Assembly (NCBI GenBank): GCA_003022945.1
Contig: PXRZ01000032.1
Location: forward strand, 12,076-76,075
DNA length: 64,000 bases
Direction of reading: 5' to 3'
Origin: Halobacteriales archaeon QS_8_69_73
GTDB lineage: Archaea > Halobacteriota > Halobacteria > Halobacteriales > Haloarculaceae
The notes below the pieces were generated by a model, which searched no databases, was not told the DNA's origin, and saw only the letters and a list, made by a program, of their open reading frames with translations. This document shows, piece after piece, positions 60,443 through 64,000 of this stretch; position 1 is the stretch's first letter, and every line of letters starts with the position of its first letter. The position numbers were made by a program, and so were the translations under genes.

Positions 60443-60527
60443 GCGTGGGTAGCCAAGCCAGGCCAACGGCGCAGCGTTGAGGGCGCTGTCCTGTAGAGGT
60501 CCGCCGGTTCAAATCCGGTCCCACGCA
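60443..60527 (+). tRNA. tRNA-Leu (anticodon GAG)
   Basis: 85 nt. The acceptor stem GCGTGGG pairs with CCCACGC, discriminator A. The anticodon stem CAGCG / CGCTG holds the 7-nt loop TTGAGGG, anticodon GAG, which reads CUC/CUU. A long variable arm (about TCCTGTAGAGGTC) is as expected for Leu tRNAs. T-arm CCGGTTCAAATCCGG is canonical. No intron seen. Behind it lie three further copies of its T-arm and 3' acceptor strand. Confidence 0.93.
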
Positions 60528-60936
60528 CGTCCTGCCGCGAGTACGCTCGCGAGCGGCGGGGCTGCCGACCGGATTTGTACCCCAGAAGACGCAGCGCGAG
60601 CGAAGTGAGCGACCGTCTTCCTCCGGTTCAAATCCGGTCCCACGCACTGAACGGACGCCGACGAGCGAAGCGAGTCGGCTGGAGTGAGGGAGTCGGACCG
60701 GATTCGAAGTAGACCGAGGTTCTGCGCCGCAGGCGCAGGTTCTCGGCCGTGGTTCAAATCCGGTCCCACGCATATTCTGCCGCGAGCACGTTCGGGAGCG
60801 GTAGGGCTGCCGACCGGATTTGAGCCCTGCCAGTCGCGCGCAGCGAACGACGTGAGCGAGCACGTCTGGCTCTGGTTCAAATCCGGTCCCACGCATGTCC
60901 TGCCGCGAGTACGCTCGCGAGCGGCGGGGCTGCCGA
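60506..60936 (+). repeat. Array of tRNA-Leu 3' tails with compound hairpins
   Basis: The last 22 nt of the tRNA (60506-60527) recur exactly at 60625-60646, 60751-60772 and 60874-60895, spaced 119, 126 and 123 bp. Each unit also has an inverted T-arm copy (GACCGGATTTG, with one change in unit 2) at 60567, 60696 and 60812 so that the outer arms pair, and an inner hairpin that differs in sequence but keeps pairing (for example CTGCGCC / GGCGCAG with loop GCA at 60722-60738). A spacer hairpin (CGCGAG / CTCGCG, loop TACG) follows the first and last tails. No gene is supported. Confidence 0.85.
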
Positions 60937-61052
60937 CTCCGCAAGAATGGGCGAAGACCACCTTCTCCCGCTCGGATGGCCTTGAGGCGCCCGAACGAGT
61001 TGGATCTGGTCCGTCGGGCCGCCGGAACCACCAACTGCCGCCGCTCCCGCGG

Positions 61053-61535
61053 TCAGCAGGGCTGTACCCACCGTATTTCCGGCCCGACGGTTTCGTTTTC
61101 TCTGACCAGCAGCACGTGAATCCGCTCGAGGACGTTCGGCGTGTCGGCGGCACACGGACGAAAGTGGTAGTGCGAATACTCGGCGTCCCTCGCCGGCGGT
61201 GCCCCGACGCGGACACGTACCCGGTAGGGTTGGCTCTCGACGCGGAACTCCCTGCTGCTCATCTCCTCAGCGCCCTCGTCGGATCCGGTGTCGGCCGCCT
61301 GCGCCAGCGTGAACCGCTCCTCAAGCTGCCGGCCCGTCTCGACCTCGCCTGCCTCGCTCCGGACCAGTTCCAGGTACACCTCGTGGCTCGCCGTCGTATC
61401 ATTGTTCCAAATCTTGATCATGAGCTCCGAGGACTCCTCGTCCTGGAGAGCGTCAGCCGAACAGCCAGCAACTCCGACGCTCAACCCCGCACCTGCGAGA
61501 CGGAGTGTGTCTCGCCGCGACAACCGCCGTGTCAT
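61053..61535 (-). CDS. Tat-exported lipoprotein, unknown function
   Basis: 160 residues from ATG 61535, with an AAGACTTTTTTCC promoter 24-35 nt upstream on the minus strand. Tat motif SRRDTLRLAGAGLSVGVAGC, lipobox Cys near 25. The mature domain is β-rich (LMIKIWNNDTTASHEVYLELVRSE) with a late pair of Cys (RPCAADTP, and the C-terminal Cys). Similar single-domain lipoproteins are common in haloarchaea. Confidence 0.8.
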   Translation of the reverse strand: MTRRLSRRDTLRLAGAGLSVGVAGCSADALQDEESSELMIKIWNNDTTASHEVYLELVRSEAGEVETGRQLEERFTLAQAADTGSDEGAEEMSSREFRVESQPYRVRVRVGAPPARDAEYSHYHFRPCAADTPNVLERIHVLLVRENETVGPEIRWVQPC

Positions 61536-61558
61536 GACATGTAATGCCTTACCGCTAG

Positions 61559-61570
61559 GAAAAAAGTCTT
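61559..61570 (-). promoter_or_regulatory. TATA/T-rich promoter of the lipoprotein gene
   Basis: AAGACTTTTTTCC on the minus strand, 24-35 nt before the ATG at 61535. Confidence 0.55.
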
Positions 61571-61723
61571 CCCGCCGAGCATAGCTCCGACTGCCGACGG
61601 GTCTCGTATCGAGAAGTGTGAGCCGTCGGTTCGGTGCGGAGGCGATATCCGTGGTGTCGGGGTCGGCAGACCGTCGTCTATCGCCGGGCACCCGACACGA
61701 AGCTCTATCGCGGCGACGGCTCC

Positions 61724-61858
61724 TTACAGCGACCGCTCGATACCGATGTTCTGGAGGTAACCGCCGCAGGCGCAGAGCCGGCCGTCGGGGTCCTTCTGCC
61801 GGTCGCCGCAGTCGACGCACTCGTAGAGCGTGGCGCCGTCGGGTTCCGTTCCTCGCAT
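61724..61858 (-). CDS. Rubrerythrin-like zinc-ribbon protein (44 residues)
   Basis: From ATG 61858: MRGTEPDGATLYECVDCGDR, then QKDPDGRLCACGGYLQNIGIERSL. Two Cys pairs (C-x2-C and C-x-C-G) form a ribbon of the small rubrerythrin-like kind annotated in many haloarchaea. Too short for simple ORF calling. No promoter box is clear. Confidence 0.75.
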   Translation of the reverse strand: MRGTEPDGATLYECVDCGDRQKDPDGRLCACGGYLQNIGIERSL

Positions 61859-61977
61859 ACCACCGACTTCGAGCGCGAAACTGTTAAACGTTAGCACGAA
61901 GCTCGAGAGGCGAACGTTCCGGCGGTTTCGGCGTCGAATCATCAACGCATATCCACCGCCCGGCCATAGATGTCGGC

Positions 61978-62541
61978 ATGGAGACGCGGACATGGGCGAA
62001 GGAGCACGTTCCGGCGCTGACCGCGCTGCTGACGGTCGCGTCGCTGGCGCTGGTGTTCGGCGCCGCCTTCCAGCGGCTTCCCGTAGAGGCGCTGCCGAGC
62101 TACGCGGGGTTGCTCGCTGCCATCCCGCACGTCAACGCCGTCGTCAGCCTCGCGGCCATCGGCACCATCGTCGCCGGCGTCCGCGCTATCAGACGCGGCG
62201 ACGTCCGACGGCACCGGGCACTGATGACGGCCAGCTTCGGGCTGTTCGCGCTGTTTCTGGCGCTGTACCTCTACCGCGTGGCCGTTCTCGGCCCGATGGA
62301 GTTCACCGGGCCGGCCGTCGTCCGGACATACGTCTACCTGCCTGTCCTGTTCGTCCACATTGGCCTGGCGGTCGTCTGCGTCCCGTTCGTCTTCTACGCG
62401 CTACTGGTCGCGAGCACCCGCCCGGTCGCGGAGATCTACGGGACGCGCCACCGGACGGCCGGCCGCGTCGCCGCGAGCCTGTGGCTCATCTCCTTTTCGA
62501 TGGGCGTGGCCATCTATGCGATGTTATATCACCTCTTCTGA
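61978..62541 (+). CDS. DUF420 membrane protein
   Basis: 187 residues from ATG 61978. Five spans with conserved His/Arg/Tyr placement: AAIPHVNAVVSLAAIGTIVAGV, RRHRALMTASFGLFALFLALYLYRV, VLFVHIGLAVVCVPFVFYALL and HRTAGRVAASLWLISFSMGVAIYAMLY. DUF420 proteins are linked by genome context to terminal oxidase assembly (heme-copper oxidases). No oxidase gene is in the window. Confidence 0.88.
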   Translation: METRTWAKEHVPALTALLTVASLALVFGAAFQRLPVEALPSYAGLLAAIPHVNAVVSLAAIGTIVAGVRAIRRGDVRRHRALMTASFGLFALFLALYLYRVAVLGPMEFTGPAVVRTYVYLPVLFVHIGLAVVCVPFVFYALLVASTRPVAEIYGTRHRTAGRVAASLWLISFSMGVAIYAMLYHLF

Positions 62542-62550
62542 CCGCGAGCC

Positions 62551-63156
62551 TCACGGCGCCCGCTCGGCGACGAGAACGCCGACCTGTTCGTGGACCATCT
62601 CGACGGCGGTCACGGCGAAGCCCGCCGCCGTCAGCGCGTCAGCGAGCACTCCGACCGTCGCCGGGTCGTCGACCGCGGGGCTGTAGAACGGCTCCTCGGG
62701 GTCCGGCTCGCCGAAGAACATCACGTCCCCGAGGACGAACCGCCGCGGCTCCATCCCGGCGACGACGTCGATTGCAGCCCTTTTTTCCCCGTCGGCGAGG
62801 TGATGCATCGCGAAGTTCGAGACGACGATGTCCGTCGGGCCGTCGTAGTTCGGCTCCCGGAAGCTCCCCTCTCCGACCGTGATGTCGTCGAGGCCGCGCT
62901 CGGCGGCCTTCCGGCGGGCCCGTTCCATCATCCCCTCGCTGATGTCGCGGCCGACGACCCGGTCGGCGTCGGTCGCCAGCCGGAGCCCGACCGCACCCGT
63001 CCCACAGCCCAGGTCGACGACGATGTCGTCCGGGTCGGGGTCGGCGTGGTCGACGACGAGCGAGACGCAGGCGCGGTACTCCGGGGTGGTGTCGTCGTCG
63101 TAGTCGGCGGCCTTCTCGTCGAAGCGGGCGGCGTGTTCCTCATGACTTCTCTTCAT
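62551..63156 (-). CDS. Class I SAM-dependent methyltransferase
   Basis: 201 residues from ATG 63156. VVDLGCGTGAVGLRLATDADRVVGRDISEGMMERARRKA carries motif I (D-L-G-C-G-T-G) and the acidic end of strand 2; VVSNFAMHHLADGEKRAAI and RRFVLGDVMFFGEPD are later motifs. Small-molecule or tRNA target unknown. It overlaps rnp3 by 17 nt, so they are co-transcribed. Confidence 0.87.
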   Translation of the reverse strand: MKRSHEEHAARFDEKAADYDDDTTPEYRACVSLVVDHADPDPDDIVVDLGCGTGAVGLRLATDADRVVGRDISEGMMERARRKAAERGLDDITVGEGSFREPNYDGPTDIVVSNFAMHHLADGEKRAAIDVVAGMEPRRFVLGDVMFFGEPDPEEPFYSPAVDDPATVGVLADALTAAGFAVTAVEMVHEQVGVLVAERAP

Positions 63157-63841
63157 GCTCGTGGTCGTCGATACGCACGCCGGGCTCCATGAACGTCTCG
63201 GAGCGGCGCCGTCGGTTGCGGGCGGCGAGTTCGCCCCACCGTGCCAGCCCGGCCTCGACGGTCCCGCGGTCGAGGCCGACGGCCTCGCCGACGGCGCACA
63301 GCTCCCGCGGCGCCCGGAGCTCGAGGTGCGAGCGGGCGTCCGCCGAGACGACGAACGGCGCGTCGTACTGCTCGACGAGCTCGCGCAGCTTCCGCAGTCC
63401 TTCGACCGCCCGGACCCGGGCGCCGCCGTCGCGCCGGAGGACGCGCCCGAGGTTGAACTCCAGGTGGACGCCGTTGTCGGCGGCGGCCCTCGCGAGGACG
63501 TGGTTGACGTCGCCGTCCCGCATCGGGTGTGCGAGCACGTCCACCTTCGGCTGCTCGACCGCGAAGCGGTTCAGCGGGCCGCCGTGGACGCAGACGAGTT
63601 CCCGCTTCGAGCGGTAGTTGCCGACGAGCCCGCTGGCCCGGCCGGCGTCGTCGGTCCGAATCTCGATGCCCCGGACAATGTCGATGTCGGAGGCATCGGC
63701 GACCGCCCCGGCGTCGTACTCCGGCTGGGCGTCGCCGTGGTTGCGGACGGCCACCCCCTCGTAGCCGCGGTCGGCGGCCGTCCGCGCCAGCCGGGCGACC
63801 GTCGCCTCGCCGTCGGGATACGCGTGGACGGCCTCGTACAT
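63140..63841 (-). CDS. rnp3: Ribonuclease P protein component 3 (Rpp30)
   Basis: 233 residues from ATG 63841. PHP/TIM-barrel-like fold of Rpp30: YEAVHAYPDGEATVARLARTAADRGYEGVAVRNHG, VDVLAHPMRDGDVNHVLARAAADNGVHLEFNLGRVLR, and VVSADARSHLELRAPREL. Part of the archaeal RNase P that trims tRNA 5' ends. Overlaps the methyltransferase gene. Confidence 0.94.
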   Translation of the reverse strand: MYEAVHAYPDGEATVARLARTAADRGYEGVAVRNHGDAQPEYDAGAVADASDIDIVRGIEIRTDDAGRASGLVGNYRSKRELVCVHGGPLNRFAVEQPKVDVLAHPMRDGDVNHVLARAAADNGVHLEFNLGRVLRRDGGARVRAVEGLRKLRELVEQYDAPFVVSADARSHLELRAPRELCAVGEAVGLDRGTVEAGLARWGELAARNRRRRSETFMEPGVRIDDHEHEEKS

Positions 63842-63905
63842 GTGCCGGGCTGGGTTCCGCCTGACCTTCGGTGTTGCGTTGTGCCGTGTCGTGTCGTCTC
63901 GCCGT

Positions 63906-64000
63906 TCAGGCCGCCGGGGCGTCGACGTGGAGCAGGCGGCCGCGGCCGGCGGCGGCGCCGACGAGGAAGCCGACGAAGTGCGCCACGAGCGCGACCCCGG
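63906..64000 (-). CDS. Rhomboid-family intramembrane protease, C-terminal fragment
   Basis: Only the last ~30 codons are in the window: GVALVAHFVGFLVGAAAGRG, then RLLHVDAPAA and stop. The AHFVGFLVG pattern, with the catalytic His before a Gly-rich last helix, is typical of rhomboids. The Ser is outside the window. Confidence 0.65.
   Translation of the reverse strand, partial: GVALVAHFVGFLVGAAAGRGRLLHVDAPAA

Noticed and set aside
60506-60936. Three further tRNA genes
   Set aside because: Only the T-arm and 3' acceptor strand recur; D-arm and anticodon arm are absent.
60528-61052. Integrated element with integrase at tRNA-Leu
   Set aside because: No integrase or recombinase frame is present between the tails or nearby; kept only as a hypothesis for the array.
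60378-61216. Minus-strand frames with repeated GTGFEP text
   Set aside because: These translate the tRNA-Leu T-arm repeats; a well-known source of spurious proteins.

Overview
The window is a high-GC haloarchaeal chromosome segment (class Halobacteria). The evidence is acidic, Asp/Glu-rich proteins, many GTG starts, leaderless promoters with TTTAWA-like TATA boxes about 25-32 nt upstream of starts, twin-arginine lipoproteins, archaeal LSm/L37e and Rpp30 genes, and genes without strong Shine-Dalgarno sequences. The genus cannot be decided from the sequence alone.

Layout. 1-6.4 kb (minus strand): branched-chain amino acid operon, broken leuA, then ilvB-ilvN-ilvC, a small repeat-bearing ORF and leuC (cut by the window edge). 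7-15 kb: an AAA ATPase (MoxR/CobS-like) plus VWA/HExxH protein (CobT-like) with a zinc-ribbon protein and a TPR-like protein, a RecA-like DUF7504-type protein and a receiver-GAF regulator. 15-24 kb: membrane HTH protein, DoxX protein, a hairpin-rich mobile repeat, reductase, two Tat lipoproteins, sugar epimerase, degenerate histidine kinase. 24-35 kb: two tandem glycosyltransferases, ATP-dependent DNA ligase with a metallo-beta-lactamase nuclease, a MATE transporter, two sugar nucleotidyltransferases and a DUF1616 membrane protein. 35-47 kb: paired lipoproteins, CDGSH protein, HAD phosphatase, Dna2-type nuclease-helicase, purF, rpl37e/LSm and a zincin. 47-58 kb: acyl-CoA metabolism (thiolase with its zinc-ribbon OB partner, two acyl-CoA dehydrogenases, enoyl-CoA hydratase, BKACE) and panB, next to a toxin-antitoxin pair flanked by a partial panB copy. 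58-64 kb: AlaX-type editing protein, MBF1, zinc ribbons, tRNA-Leu(GAG) followed by an array of tRNA tails, DUF420, methyltransferase, rnp3 and a rhomboid fragment.

Two themes stand out. First, non-coding DNA holds arrays of perfect hairpins with three-base loops: 16.9-17.3 kb within inverted termini GTGTTCAGATAAGA, then 43.5, 47.0 and 53.9 kb, and in compound form behind tRNA-Leu. Second, many otherwise well-conserved genes carry lesions: apparent 20-50 codon internal deletions (leuC, leuA, MATE, LSm, zincin, the 3' end of DUF1616) and one-base frameshifts (alpha/beta hydrolase, MBF1, two small membrane proteins). These are either an assembly/consensus problem or a genome with unusual deletion activity; reads would decide. 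The deletion calls rest on my knowledge of the families, not on computed alignments.
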